Shown here one piece after another: positions 31,701 through 39,104 of a DNA stretch of 64,000 nucleotides; positions within the stretch are counted from its first letter, which is position 1, and each line of letters begins with the position of its first letter. The notes under the pieces were generated by a model. That model did not search any database, was not told the DNA's origin, and saw only the letters and a program-made list of their open reading frames with translations. Position numbers and translations under genes: made by a program. This DNA is from Aspidapion aeneum. Taxonomy: Eukaryota > Arthropoda > Insecta > Coleoptera > Brentidae. The stretch is from contig OY755042.1 in NCBI GenBank assembly GCA_963576565.1, positions 15,661,272 through 15,725,271 on the forward strand, in the 5' to 3' direction.

Positions 31701-34578
31701 TTGCAATAAATTTTTAAAAAATTAAAAGGGGTGTTTTTAAGAAATACAATTTCCCTTTGAATTCTAAAAAATATTTCTATTAAAAGCTAAGTATATACTG
31801 AGGGGCTGATCCATCAGGACCTGTAGAAAATCTTGAGAGGACCTTGATATAACCAACAAAAATATGGATTTGGTGCTTAATGTCAGGACCTATAAAAAAA
31901 ATTTGCTATGGATCAGTTCCTCAGTACTTCTTGTTTGCTTTTGAGATATTTCAGTATTTTTGAGTATTTGTCAGGGCAGGACAGTTATTCTTGTAATCAA
32001 GAACGCATAGCGTTTTTAAGATGCTTACCGTTTTATGACATCAAATTAGATAAGCACCTGACCAAAAGTGCAAAAAAGGTATTCACATATGATTGTGATG
32101 AGCATTGTTATTAAACAGTAACCATGTTTAAAAACACCTACCAATTGGCATCTGTTTTTAGAAATCGCTTGGCGTTTTTAAAAAATTCAAACTTATTAAA
32201 AAGTATTATGCACACAGTTTTTAATTTTTTTGGCCAATTTTAAATTTATAGTGGCAGTTTCTCTCCCCTCTCTAGAATCTATTTGAGTGGCACAGACAAA
32301 TGAATAATTAAAAATAGTTTATAGGCAAGTTTTCTACACTTCTATATTAAAGGTATCCTGTAGAGTAGGTACCCAAGCCTTTAAGCCTTATTGGGAACAC
32401 TGTAGTATGAGAGAGTTTATATGATGATGATGAATGAAGGCTGAAAAGGTGCCAAAATTTAAAAAGATTTTCATTTTAATAATTGTTGAAGATTTTCAAC
32501 TAAATTTTATTTTAAAACTTTATGTTATTTGTTGGAATATTAAGAAAATTTATGGTTTAGGTCTACATATATACCCTTTATTATTGTCCCCTAGGAGTGT
32601 AGGGGTCATCATTACAACCATAGAACAGTCAAAAAAACTAGTATTATTGGTAAGCAATGAGACTGGTCACAGCTACTCCATACATATACATAAATCAACC
32701 TTCAGAAACTGCTAGCCCAACATTTCTCACTAAAACCATTTGTAACTATCACCTTTCCTAGATTTTCAATGCTTTTATCCGTAAATACGAAAAAGAACTA
32801 ACTGGGGTGAAAAAAATCTCAATGTTTGCCACAAATGTCAAAAAAACATAAACAAAAAGCGAGAATTTGAAGGATGCTTAGCAAATTCCATCCCAAGGGC
32901 GCATTTACCAATGTGAATGTCAAATTCGATCGGTCAGCGCAAATGCCATTCTAGAAGGGTGCTGTGTGTTTCGCTTAGCGTTTTCAAAACGTTACATTTT
33001 TAAGCCAACTTATTAGAATACCTGTCCAGAACTGCAATTTTAAAACAATAATATAAAAAACTACAGGTCAAAAATTTTTAATTTTGAAGTTTTTGGATTT
33101 TTAATGTCTAGAACTGTGCCAAAAAAATGTGTTTCTAAAGACAGCTAATACTAATCAAAGAATAGAGACTAATAATAAAATTAAGCCTAGGACAAGAAGT
33201 GTGAATGAGACTTAAATTAACACTTTGACTGCCATATGTATGTAACTATTTTAATTTTGTGTAAATATTTTAATATTATTATTTAACTATTGTGCTGAGG
33301 GTGCTTTTAAACTATTTTAGTGAAAAATAAGATATTAAACACAGTGCATAAATACCTTTATATTATAATAAGATTTATTTAAGAATATATATACATTCAT
33401 ATTTTTGTGAGATGTAAAAGCACCTAGGTGTAATATTACCTACTAATGAATAAACTAAACACACATCACATCACACTGGAAGGGTATCAACACAGACAGG
33501 CCAGTTTATATCCCTAGCAATACAAAATCCACCATTCCTATGATAATGAAATTCTTTTGAAAAAAAGTGCAGCACTGCACACACATTTTGGTTTGCTCCA
33601 GAATTAAAGAAAAATAATAAATTTAGAAACTTGACATTAATCTTTTCTGTAACAACTTAACTGACTATTTTATTCAAACTGTCAAAGGTCCATCAACAAC
33701 AAAAAAATACTAGAAAAAAATATACAGTATGATTAGTCATTAAGATATACAATGTACTTTGATAACACCTTCTACCATTCAAAATCTTGATTAGACCCAT
33801 ACTGTGACATAGTCATCATGTCTAGGTTTAAAAAGAGCTTTTGTCATGATGTCTGCAACTTGAGGTTCAGTAGAAGTCTTTTCCACTTTCAGAACTCCCT
33901 TCATGATGCAATCCCTCACAAAGAAATGTCTAGTTCAGATATGTTTCATCCTTGTATGGTTCTCTGGTTCAAGAAAGTAGGAATTTGTTTCAAATAAACA
34001 ATTTCTGCCTCAGTTGTTGATGTTGCTACAGAAGACTGTCTTTGGCTTAACCAAAAAATGGTGCCTCCAGCATAAAGACATTTAAAACTCCTGTTGTTGA
34101 TCATCTTGTTTTAGAATCTCCTTCATGGTTTGCATCACTAAAGTTTCTAGATTTATAGTTTTTCTTTAATTCTAGAGTAAACCATAATAAAAACTACAAT
34201 ATTCATTTGAGAAACTAACAAGCCCAATGTTGCACTCAGTGCACAATTTTTACTACTGAGATTGTGTTGCACTAATGCACTTTATTATTACAATTTTTCA
34301 ACAGTGTCAGTGGACAACTTTTTCAAAAGAATTCAGTACTAGTTGCAGTTGAGGTAGAGATCCTGCCACCTTGAATTTAAACCCAATGATAACACATGTT
34401 TTTTATTGGCCTGTAAAGAGGAATTAGAATAAATACACCTATACTTATACTTTTGGCCTGGGGGAGGAGGATCTAATCAAAATGTTAAACTGTTTTATTT
34501 GTTAATTATGTAATATAAAAAGTTTACCTGGTTAAAGGTGCCCCTGCATAGTTTTAAAAGTTGTGTTTCTCTTGACAT
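2038..34578 (-). CDS. SdhB: Succinate dehydrogenase iron-sulfur subunit, complete six-exon gene
   Basis: This is the electron-transfer subunit of mitochondrial complex II. It passes electrons from SdhA FAD through three iron-sulfur clusters to ubiquinone at the inner membrane. Six minus-strand exons join in frame: 34528-34578, 27857-28131, 19595-19729, 14846-15011, 11085-11207 and 2038-2139 (852 nt, 283 residues plus stop). All five introns are GT-AG, with phases 0, 2, 2, 0, 0. The 2Fe-2S ligands are Cys87, 92, 95 and 107. The [13 protein letters not shown] block gives Cys181, 184, 187 and 191, and [13 protein letters not shown] gives Cys238, 244 and 248. From the known family these bind the 4Fe-4S (181, 184, 187, 248) and 3Fe-4S (191, 238, 244) clusters. 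Length is normal for animals. The short Arg/Lys-containing N-terminus suits a mitochondrial presequence. The frame is intact, so I infer a working gene. Introns of 6.4, 8.1, 4.6, 3.6 and 8.9 kb are packed with mobile elements. One oddity is Ser251, where animal SDHB usually has Gly. Confidence 0.95.
2869..4046 (+). mobile_element. Hairpin-ended repeat family, copy A, interrupted
   Basis: The 5' part (2869-3090) matches the family seen at 9560 and 39105: the TGCCAA.. CACCTAAGCTCACAC start, the AAATGGGACCATCT block and the GCGCGTTGGTCGTTAC/GACA tract. The 3' part resumes at about 3905 with AAAGTTTCAAAATCATCTGA and ends in an AGCTCAC hairpin. About 810 bp of unrelated sequence (3091-3904) lies between. 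The copy lacks the internal 115-bp tandem repeats. Confidence 0.7.
4385..4569. mobile_element. Pogo/Tigger-like MITE CAGTCGAACCTCT, copy 1
   Basis: A 185-bp element runs from CAGTCGAACC to GGTTCGACTG and is flanked by TA on both sides. Its interior is made of repeated GTTCGAGTTATAGAG units in both orientations. The same family occurs at 51039-51207 and 52761-52945. The TA target and CAGT..ACCTC ends fit pogo/Tigger elements. Confidence 0.8.
4570..7387. other. SdhB intron 5 interior, no gene seen
   Basis: This is AT-rich intronic sequence without recognisable coding motifs. The only clear structure is the exact 48-bp tandem duplication at 7112-7207. Confidence 0.5.
7112..7207. repeat. Exact 48-bp tandem duplication
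   Basis: Positions 7112-7159 and 7160-7207 are identical, beginning GCCATTTTTATTTTGGTCAA. The lack of any difference suggests a recent duplication, or an assembly artefact. Confidence 0.9.
7748..7790. repeat. TA microsatellite
   Basis: A nearly pure AT dinucleotide run of about 30 bp is followed by GTATCTATATATCG. Confidence 0.9.
8957..9044. repeat. 15-bp minisatellite CCCATAAGGCACCAG
   Basis: Five to six 15-bp units of the type CATAAGGCACCAGCC run in tandem. Because the unit is five codons long it stays open on both strands, reading as HKAPA repeats on the plus strand. I regard the open frames as a by-product. Confidence 0.85.
9560..10262 (+). mobile_element. Hairpin-ended repeat family, copy B
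   Basis: A near-complete copy of about 700 bp. It opens with AATACTCTGCCAATCTATGG and a hairpin (CTCACAC..GTGTGAGCT). It then has three tandem units of about 115 bp starting AACTCCAGACTCAATTACC at 9661, 9777 and 9891. Next comes the AAATGGGACCATCTCGACCC block, a GACA microsatellite, and a perfect terminal hairpin around CACTACTATAGTATAGTAGT. It has no coding capacity. The layout resembles Helentron-associated (HINE/DINE-1-like) elements, but that is inference. Confidence 0.8.
11085..11207 (-). CDS. SdhB: SdhB exon 5 (second cysteine block)
   Basis: It encodes 41 residues beginning [10 protein letters not shown] and ending [13 protein letters not shown], bounded by a TTTTAG acceptor and a GTAAGT donor in phase 0. 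It supplies Cys238, Cys244 and Cys248. The stretch [17 protein letters not shown] is more divergent than the rest, but the reading frame is intact. Confidence 0.95.
11842..12471. mobile_element. Pogo/Tigger-like non-autonomous element
   Basis: The ends are CAGTGAAACCTCC and GGAGAGGTTTCACTG, flanked by TA on both sides (11840-11841 and 12472-12473). The sub-terminal regions repeat GTCCGCTTAT-type units in both orientations. It is 630 bp long with no transposase domain. The TA duplication and CAGTGAAACCTC termini are classic for Tigger/pogo. Confidence 0.85.
12925..13215. repeat. GTACTT-rich short-period repeat
   Basis: The hexamer GTACTT or its complement AAGTAC recurs many times within 290 bp of SdhB intron 4. 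The start (GGCGGAGTTATGG) and end (GACAGCTCTGTA) are loosely inverted, so a diverged hAT-type MITE is possible. Confidence 0.5.
14341..14728 (+). mobile_element. ACGGACAGACA repeat family 2, copy 1
   Basis: A dispersed repeat shared with 19059-19510 and 50460-50970. It starts near CACACTCCAAGTGAACTCCA, contains AAATATCTCAGAAACGGAA, then GAGCTATCGTGTTACGGACA with a CA/GACA microsatellite. It ends after CGACGATATTGCTAAGATCA and CACATTTTCG. It is non-coding, and its class is not recognised. Confidence 0.75.
14846..15011 (-). CDS. SdhB: SdhB exon 4 (4Fe-4S/3Fe-4S cysteine block)
   Basis: It completes Lys154 and encodes 55 further residues. These include [16 protein letters not shown] and [18 protein letters not shown], which carry the cluster-binding cysteines and the conserved WW pair near the quinone site. 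The acceptor is TTTAATTAG and the donor GTATAG. Confidence 0.96.
15108..15780 (+). mobile_element. tRNA-derived SINE, copy 1, split by a TIR element
   Basis: The SINE head TAGCCTTGGTGACTCGG resembles a tRNA A box and GGGTTCGAACCG (near 15587) is a good B box. The body GATGAGGTCGGATACCTCGT, then CGGACTTTGTTACACA, recurs at 30454-30700. The element at 15136-15539 interrupts it and duplicated 9 bp of the SINE. Confidence 0.8.
15136..15539. mobile_element. Minisatellite-bearing TIR element with 9-bp TSD (MULE-like)
   Basis: The terminal inverted repeats begin GGCTCTGGTACAAAATGGCG and match over at least 27 bp. The target duplication is GTGCGTTAG (15127-15135 and 15540-15548). Inside are a 65-bp hairpin near 15172-15236 and about 13 units of a 15-bp minisatellite (TCCTGCGCTATTTTG) that grows out of the right TIR. 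A 9-bp duplication and GG-starting termini fit Mutator-like elements, but no transposase is present. Confidence 0.85.
16258..16790. mobile_element. Foldback element with 130-bp arms
   Basis: The arm 16260-16394 (containing ATAAAAGCGATGGGCGTATT) recurs inverted at 16655-16790, around a spacer of about 260 bp. The arms are nearly identical over TTTTATAAAATGGA..TAAAAAGCATAAAATAAT. It has no coding capacity. Confidence 0.8.
16872..17640. repeat. Three tandem copies of a 265-bp unit
   Basis: Units start at about 16872, 17142 and 17405 with CCATTTTGAATCCGCCATAT. Each contains CCAATTTTGGTGGAAATCC, a GGGGAGGTAGGCAGTC-type block and GCGAAATTTGAAGTCAATCGG. Similarity is high but not exact. This lies in SdhB intron 3. 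Confidence 0.85.
18050..18830 (-). pseudogene. Ty1/copia pol relic (integrase and following linker)
   Basis: Minus-strand frames read [11 protein letters not shown], then [20 protein letters not shown] and [20 protein letters not shown], which are the GAG-pre-integrase and integrase core of Ty1/copia elements. The region after the integrase reads [20 protein letters not shown], typical of the linker before reverse transcriptase. Frameshifts and stops are frequent, so this is a dead fragment. No LTRs were identified. Its orientation is the same as SdhB, in whose intron 3 it lies. Confidence 0.8.
18859..18995. repeat. Short hairpin MITE
   Basis: AACACACATTAAAATACCAA near 18859 recurs inverted near 18960-18993 as TTGGTATATTAATATTTTAA. 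It sits beside the copia relic in intron 3. Confidence 0.6.
19059..19510 (+). mobile_element. ACGGACAGACA repeat family 2, copy 2
   Basis: It matches 14341-14728 and 50460-50970 from CACTCCAAATAAACTCCA through CGACAATATTGCTAAGATCA to GCTGCGCGGGCTAG. It carries an internal 25-bp tandem duplication (TATACGCTATTTTAACTGAA twice near 19305). Confidence 0.75.
19595..19729 (-). CDS. SdhB: SdhB exon 3 (linker between ferredoxin and helical domains)
   Basis: It begins by completing the split Ser109 codon and continues with [20 protein letters not shown] and then [13 protein letters not shown]. It ends with two bases of Lys154 at a GTAAGT donor. The [12 protein letters not shown] block is a signature of SDHB. 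Confidence 0.95.
20165..21790 (-). pseudogene. Ty3/gypsy pol relic (RT end, RNase H, integrase)
   Basis: Read on the minus strand the order is correct for Ty3/gypsy. The RT thumb/connection [20 protein letters not shown] and [19 protein letters not shown] lie at 21500-21790. RNase H with [20 protein letters not shown] and [13 protein letters not shown] lies at 21115-21370. The integrase zinc-binding region ([11 protein letters not shown]) lies near 20880, and the integrase C-terminus [20 protein letters not shown] near 20330-20390. The integrase core is missing and several stops and frameshifts break it. LTRs were not found. It is fossil sequence inside SdhB intron 2. Confidence 0.85.
21930..22060. 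mobile_element. Pogo/Tigger-like fragment
   Basis: Repeated TTTTGTCCGG and AATGTCCGGTTATTAAT motifs resemble the sub-terminal units of the element at 11842-12471. No ends are preserved. Confidence 0.4.
22335..22516. mobile_element. hAT MITE CAGTGGCGTGTATAG, copy 1
   Basis: The ends are CAGTGGCGTGTATAG and TATATACGCCACTG, with a perfect 8-bp target duplication ACCGTGCT (22327-22334 and 22517-22524). The 182-bp interior contains long G runs and a short GGTTC tandem. A second copy lies inverted at 59669-59848. The 8-bp duplication and CAGTG termini are diagnostic of hAT. Confidence 0.92.
22700..24784 (+). CDS. Reverse transcriptase ORF of L1/Tx1-like LINE (694 residues, partial)
   Basis: This protein copies element RNA at the target site by target-primed reverse transcription. 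Visible motifs are [16 protein letters not shown] near residues 160-175, ILIPKT near 205, [10 protein letters not shown] near 218, the catalytic LDFDHAFD at 288-295, GVRQGCPLS at 345-353 and YADD at 377-380. A GGLGVFD segment typical of L1 and Tx1 elements comes after the RT. The frame can be read upstream to 22565 without an ATG, so the annotated Met is arbitrary. A frameshift near 24755-24784 separates the C-terminal zinc-knuckle-like region ([10 protein letters not shown]). The core RT is intact, which suggests a fairly young insertion, but the endonuclease is missing and it cannot be autonomous. Confidence 0.85.
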   Translation: MNKERKQKIDFFSNCLTSFMASKNFNSQTFIEIKKYKALLVQEQKVYTSGLKIRNKHFTNIEKEDISLYHIMQENKTNKLKTIKEIKKDYSVIVGENNIKREFSSFFTGLYKKQENKINETIFSQIIDKKLSSNANQTILEPITEKELCSLISKIPNTKSPGVDGLTPEFYQTFWKVMKGELLEIYNEIHSGKFIPDNFKTGLIILIPKTSEQNKTVADFRPISLLNCDYKLYMKVLKERISVHLEEIISSEKTCMLKSNNILCAISRYREQVALSNQRKVNKLMLSLDFDHAFDRVSHSYIWSVLKIFSFDPRIIQILQNIYKNSSSYLQINKDYTTLINIESGVRQGCPLSMVLFAIVEYIDRLLKKIKILLGAYADDFTLFIDTEDQILECYKLIDLYAKNSGAKLNTNKCKAIKLGPRNSQKFSQNKYNWFSIDYSKKVLGILFSNNIHEMIRVNWLVVTNKLRNIVFQNINRDFSLMQRASFINIYSLSKVWFVAQILPIPVLMSKRISSICGWFLWSQNKIRVAHSTVILQKDSGGLGVFDVWHKANALLIKNVTKMIQKKIISNVAIEEIQNPPNLMAIPHQFPHLRRYIQEASYVNITCQTELPSRTIYLQLLKQNREIPSAIRNSVSPKNWCIIFKNLNSNILDHNQKSLRYILVHNAYPFQNVLKRRGRSNTVYVGCAILHKTA
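24750..25091 (+). pseudogene. Frameshifted C-terminus of the L1-like ORF
   Basis: The frame continues the LINE protein after a frameshift: [20 protein letters not shown], then [17 protein letters not shown] to a stop at 25091. It overlaps the end of the main ORF and lies 140 bp before the poly(A) tail, where the LINE C-terminus belongs. Confidence 0.7.
25786..26774. mobile_element. hAT-type non-autonomous element, 989 bp
   Basis: The ends are CAGTGGCGACTAGTG and GTAGCGGCCGCCACTG. The target duplication is AATGCTAA (25778-25785) versus AATGCCAA (26775-26782), 7 of 8 matching. The right 140 bp, with GTTTGTTGTCTAGTTTTGGG and GGGCACTGCCC, recurs inverted at 63840-64000. No transposase motifs were found inside. 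It lies in SdhB intron 2. Confidence 0.85.
26783..27856. other. SdhB intron 2, exon-proximal part, no gene seen
   Basis: A GC-richer patch at 26925-27080 repeats CGTTGG and TACGACGCATTACG-like words. Otherwise it is AT-rich with no recognisable coding or mobile element. Confidence 0.4.
27857..28131 (-). CDS. SdhB: SdhB exon 2 (2Fe-2S ferredoxin domain)
   Basis: The exon encodes residues 18 to 108 plus two bases of codon 109. It holds the plant-type ferredoxin fold with [16 protein letters not shown] and the downstream TLAC cysteine. The acceptor is ATATTTCAG and the donor GTATGT. Identity is unmistakable from FSIYRWNPD and the cysteine cluster. Confidence 0.96.
28132..29785. other. SdhB intron 1, 3' part, no gene seen
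   Basis: AT-rich intronic DNA. The open frames here match no family I know and lack splice or composition support. Confidence 0.4.
29786..30042. mobile_element. MITE with TIR CGATGGTGTAGCGCAC
   Basis: The ends CGATGGTGTAGCGCACAAAT and GTGTGCGCTACACCATCG are inverted, and TTAT flanks both sides (29782-29785 and 30043-30046). It is 257 bp and non-coding. The superfamily is uncertain. Confidence 0.8.
30454..30700 (+). mobile_element. tRNA-derived SINE, copy 2
   Basis: It matches the SINE at 15108 from TAGCCTTGGTGGCTTGATGC through GCCGGATGAGGTCGGATAAC to CTCCTTCAGTCGGTAGGC. The B box is degraded (GGTCGGGTGCGG). Confidence 0.75.
30828..31040. repeat. Inverted-repeat element, weak
   Basis: TGCCATCCCTAAGAAG near 30833 recurs inverted as CTTCTTAGGGACAGCA near 31013. 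The interior is AT-rich. Target duplications were not identified. Confidence 0.45.
31041..33780. other. SdhB intron 1 interior, no gene seen
   Basis: A diverged direct repeat of about 75 bp (AGTCAATACCTGAACTGA at 31129, AGTCAATACCTGCACTGA at 31557) is the only structure seen. Nothing coding is supportable. Confidence 0.4.
33785..34155 (-). pseudogene. Ty1/copia pol relic (RNase H end)
   Basis: Minus-strand frames read [20 protein letters not shown], then [20 protein letters not shown] and [14 protein letters not shown]. These are the C-terminal RNase H signatures of Ty1/copia polyproteins (STTEAE, KHI.RHFF, Q.ADI.TK). A stop falls after KHI, and frameshifts are present. It lies 370 bp inside SdhB intron 1, in the same orientation as the gene. 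Confidence 0.8.
34528..34578 (-). CDS. SdhB: SdhB exon 1 (start codon, presequence)
   Basis: This exon encodes 17 residues, [17 protein letters not shown], and ends at a GTAAAC donor in phase 0. It was chosen because its donor phase matches the acceptor of exon 2 and because the basic, hydroxylated sequence fits a mitochondrial leader. No other ATG-plus-donor candidate was noticed nearby. The exon is short and presequences are poorly conserved, so this is the least certain of the six exons. Confidence 0.75.
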
Positions 34579-34870
34579 GATGGGTAATAACAGGACAAAC
34601 AGCAAAAGAACGAATTGCCGACTTTTCCGCAGTTATCGTAAATTTTCCTAAATTTTAAAAATATTTGTGGAAATTTTCACAGATGTCAAAGTTGACAAAA
34701 TTTAACCCACAGAACAGATTTAACCTCTAACCAAACCACACAGAAGTTAGCTGTGGCTACTGGATTCTGTTCCCTTCTAAGGTTAGTCGCGAAAATTTGT
34801 CTTTAGCCTTTTTTTTGCGACCATTTTATAACTAATCGTGGTTACTAGTCCTCTCCTATTGTTGATGCAT
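34579..34870 (-). promoter_or_regulatory. SdhB: Presumed SdhB 5' UTR and promoter region
   Basis: This is the sequence immediately upstream of the SdhB start codon. No TATA box or initiator can be assigned confidently. The position is the only evidence. Confidence 0.3.
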
Positions 34871-34878
34871 TTGTATAA

Positions 34879-35130
34879 GCGCCGGTTTGTCAATGGAGGG
34901 TTACCCCTCGAGTTAGAGATAGCCCTGGGTTAAAGTTGTCAAAAGTCTTTATCCATCCAAGGTTCATTCATAAGGGCCGGTTTATCAATGGAGGGGTATC
35001 TCATCGTGTTAGCTAGTCCAGGGCCAACTCAACCTTGGGGTAACCCTCGAGTTAAAGAGAAAAGTGTTTATCCACACCATTTTAACCCAGAGATCCGAAA
35101 CTCGCAGGTTGGCAATGCTGATAACAATCG
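34879..35130. repeat. Repeat with GCCGGTTTRTCAATGGAGGG twice
   Basis: GCCGGTTTGTCAATGGAGGG (34881) and GCCGGTTTATCAATGGAGGG (34977) lie about 96 bp apart, together with repeated CCTCGAGTTA and CCCTGGGTTAA words. It is probably a decayed MITE close to the SdhB promoter. Confidence 0.5.
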
Positions 35131-35566
35131 AAGTTTTCCCTTCTTATTTGATAGTCTATGGTATTTTTGACATTTTGTGGTTATAATCATGTTTTTGTAT
35201 TTTTGGATTTGGGTGTTTTGTTAAAAAAATGATTTGGAAAAACCTTATTCACCTTCTTCAGTTATTGTACTCTAGCCAGTAAGTATTTACTACGTACGAT
35301 GAAAATAGTTTAGCTACATAGAAATTAGCATGTAGCTCCAAATTTGTAAATTGTTTCTGTTGTACTTGTACTACTTGTATAGTATATAATAAAGATGCAT
35401 CTATAGAGGTATCTATCTACCTATTAAAGCTAGATTTATACATTACATAATTTAAGAGATAAAATGAGTTAAAAGCAAATGGATTAATGTCAATATTTGA
35501 TCATAATACTGCTTTTTTTAAGTGTATTTCTAAACTACTACACCTATTTTATTCTTGTTACAGATC

Positions 35567-35633
35567 ATGTCTTTGCAAGAAAACAAACAAACTTCTCTAA
35601 ACTTGGCCATTTTAATGAAGGAATATCAACAAG
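35567..35633 (+). CDS. Possible short coding exon, unrecognised
   Basis: A good acceptor (TTCTTGTTACAG) is followed three bases later by an ATG opening MSLQENKQTSLNLAILMKEY, and AAG then meets a possible GTACAT donor. No homology is recognised and no partner exon was found. It could be the start of a gene divergent from SdhB, or chance. Confidence 0.22.
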
Positions 35634-35639
35634 GTACAT

Positions 35640-37650
35640 CAACAAGAAATAATGGTACTAGTTTCTGGCACATCAAACTGTTATCCCGGAATGACTGATT
35701 TACAAGCCAAGCAAGAGGGTTTCTGGCTGAACAGTAGTTGTTACAAAACCTTCATCTTATATATTATTTATTCTGTAGCATATTTTTTAAAAATTATAAA
35801 TGTGCTCTAGCATGTCTCAATGATTTCAGTATTTTATTTTGATGTTACTTTATAAGTTAATTACCTATTGATTATTTCTGATTCGTAAAATACTATTGTA
35901 TAACAAAATAACTTGTTAGTCATTTGTCAGGGGCTGCCAAATAAAAATTGAAAAAACTCAGTGTTTGAAATACATTCACTTTTTATTTTGCATTTTTAAA
36001 TAAATATAAAAAGTTTTAAAACTATGTACATAAATTAGAATTATAATAAAACTAGTACACATATTGATGATGATTCATATATGAATGGGCCTTGCAGCCC
36101 TCTCACTGCCACCACCAGAGGATCTATATTGTGGCTCGGTACAAATAGTAGGTATAGCTCTGTTGGCAGGTGGGATATTTATTGGGTTATTCATGGAGTG
36201 CTTTTCTATTAAACATTATCTTGCTCATAGAAAAAAGAAACTTTATTTTAGGCTTGCTTGGTAGACTACTCCAATTGCAAGAATCTCCATGTCTGTGGGG
36301 AATTCCATCATCTCAGCCTCACACCATATAAAATATTGCCACTGATAGCGATACCCTACCAGTTCTGCATCTATCCATTTCACGTAGGTTAATGGAAGTC
36401 CCGTAATGATTCTACACATGCGCAGTTCGATACTAATACCGATGCGTGCAGATAAAAAGAGATGCTTCTTTACCTTAGATACTGCAGTATTAATCATTTT
36501 GACTCATGTGATTATTTTCAGCCGTGGATTACAAACAAACATTTTTTATTGCGATTTTAGTGCCTATGATCAATTTTTGTATTTGATTTTTTTGATAATT
36601 TAACACTAAATGCAATAATGCCTACATTTTTTTTTCATACTTTATTAAGTCATTGCTTAAGGTTCCGAACCAATGTCGTAAAGACGGTGATAGCATGGTC
36701 TGGTTGGACTGTGACGAAATGCCTTTCTTCCTTATAGACTGGTCGACGTTTCACTCGTAGAATGAAGTGTGAAACAGGTTTCACACATTTTTTCATTATT
36801 TTTCTATTACCTTTTATCTTGTAGTCAGTTTGATCTACCTTGTATCTTATATGGTCAGGCAAGCCACGAAGAGAATTGAAATGACGTCTTTTTCCCAAAC
36901 GCCGGTGTCGTGGTCAATGCTCTTATTTAAGCAACCCTCAATTGCACAAAAAATCGGCATTTCTATAAAAAAAAAACTAAAAATAAAACTGCTTCAACCG
37001 GATGGGTTTCAATGCAAAAACTTTGTTTGTCATCCACCAAGATTTTGATGATTTGAAGACGTAGTGTCTTATGGAGATGACAGGCTTCCAGGATGCAGTG
37101 ACCCTAGGCTCAAAATCTGCACAGCTACACAGCTCGCTCTTCACGGGTACAGCGCCCTGCATAGGTCAGTGGTCAGTGTATTATATGTTAGAATAGAATC
37201 TCATATCTGCATAAACTTCTCTCGTTTGTCTGACATTTGTCAAGATCAAGGCCATTTTTCTCTTTTCTGTTTTTCTATTTTTCTTCACATTTCTGCAAAA
37301 ACCGTGAATAGTGTATCACGTAAAAAGTTTCGTAATATTTTTTACGCGTTAAGTACAGTTTCGTAATTTTTATTTGATAAAATTGTTGTGTTAAGTTAAA
37401 AAGGGTAAATATAAACCTATTCAATAAAATAATTTTAGGTTATTTTTTATTTTTTGTCAATATTGTGTTTATGTAGGCTTAGCTTCCACTTTTTTTTTAA
37501 AAACTCCATTGACAACAGGCAAGTTAGCTAGGAGTTGAGAGAATTGTCATTGTCACAGCTAGTAGTCATCGATAGGCAATTACTTGATAGAAAGAAAATA
37601 TCTTCGTTCAGGATTAAGTAGCAGCGGTTTGTTCCACAAGCGCGGTGAGC
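35640..37650. other. Intergenic, unresolved open frames
   Basis: Two minus-strand open frames (36243-36497 and 36650-36898) have balanced composition, the second rich in Lys and Arg. They start without convincing context, match nothing I recognise and have no clear splice sites. They may be pieces of an unknown transposon. Confidence 0.3.
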
Positions 37651-37654
37651 GGTG

Positions 37655-38010
37655 CCAATATACACACCAGTACAAATGTTGTTATCTTTTAAAAATTGTT
37701 ACATCCTAGAACTCCTAGAGGATGGTATGTCAGTTTAAACAGAAAAATGATATTATAAATTAAAGGAGTAAACGAGGGGGAATTCACTCTCGCAATACAT
37801 GTACAAAATGTGGTTCACATTATTTCTCATTTCTTTTCACTATTTGGCATTACTTTTCTTTACTTGTCATTACTTTTCATTACTATTCATTATTATTCAT
37901 TGTTATTCATTACTCACATTTGACATTTTTCATAGTAATGTGCAATACATGTACAGAAAATGGGTAGTGAATTCCCCCTCTGGAGTTAACTTCTGTACTG
38001 GTGTGTATTT
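37655..38010. mobile_element. MITE-like nested inverted repeats with TTCATTA microsatellite
   Basis: ACACACCAGTAC (37663) pairs with GTACTGGTGTGT (37995). Inside, GAGGGGGAATTCACT (37774) pairs with AGTGAATTCCCCCTC (37966). The centre is a degenerate ATTACTTTTC/ATTCATTA repeat. Confidence 0.65.
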
Positions 38011-39104
38011 AGTATTTATTAACCAACAAATTTTTACATAAATTTTTACAATGATTATTATTTTAAAACATTTTTTTTCTGAAAAATATTAAAATTAAGT
38101 AGGTACCTATGTATGGAATACCTGTATGTTCTAGAATAGTACTTTTAAATATCACAGTTCTTTTTTTCTAACATAGAATTAATATTTACTGTTTTTACAA
38201 TTTTATTATTTATTTATTTATTATTTTTATTTATTTATAGTGTACACTACAGAACTTTTTTTCTAAATGGTACACTTTAGCTACACAATACTTAACATTA
38301 TTTGATAGTGTTAATATTGCAAAAGTTTTGAGAAAAATAATGGGCAAAATTTGTATAAATTTGTAGAAAAAGAAAACTAATTCATTTAATAATTAAATTA
38401 AAAAAAGAATTCTCCATTAACATAATTTAATAGTTATTTTGAATAGTTTTTTTAAACACTTTTTGTTATTTGTGTTTGATATTGAATTACTGTATGAAAA
38501 AAACAAATGCACACACATAACAAACTGAGAGCTGTTTTAAAATAGGTTTGGTCAGATGGAATGACCAAATAACTAGTCCAAACAAAAGAATGCTTTACGT
38601 TTTAGTAGCATAGAAATTGATTTACTTCATATGATCATATTTACTCAAATAAGAAGAAAGAGTCAAGCGGAAAGTTGTTGAAAAAGGCTTTAATTATTAT
38701 CTTTTTAGTGTTAATATTATTTGAAAAATCCATCGATTATTTTTCATGGTATTTGCCTTTGCATAACTCAAAATGGTAATTACAAATAGGGATTGACTGA
38801 TATGGGTTTTTCAGGCCGATACCGATATATGCATGGCCAATATCGTCCGATACCGATACATTGGCAGATTTTTTTTTTTGCTTTCAAAATTAGGTAAATT
38901 TGACTGATAAATGATACTAAGTCTCGTTAAAAAAAACCATAAATCTTTTTGATATCTTAAAGATATCTTTAAAAAGTTGTGTGTTACAAATTTTTATATC
39001 TTAAAGAGGTTTTTTAAAAAATATCTGTGTGTACTATAACATGGCAATAATCGAAAATGTGAAAATAAAGATATCTTTAAGATGTTGGAATACCAACATT
39101 ATAA

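Noticed and set aside
2038..34578. SdhB as a pseudogene because of its dispersed exons
   Set aside because: All splice sites are canonical, the frame is unbroken and all cluster cysteines are kept.
36650..36898. Lys/Arg-rich minus frame as a possible gene
   Set aside because: The frame opens on a non-ATG codon, no splice partners were found and I recognise no family. It is kept only as an unresolved note.
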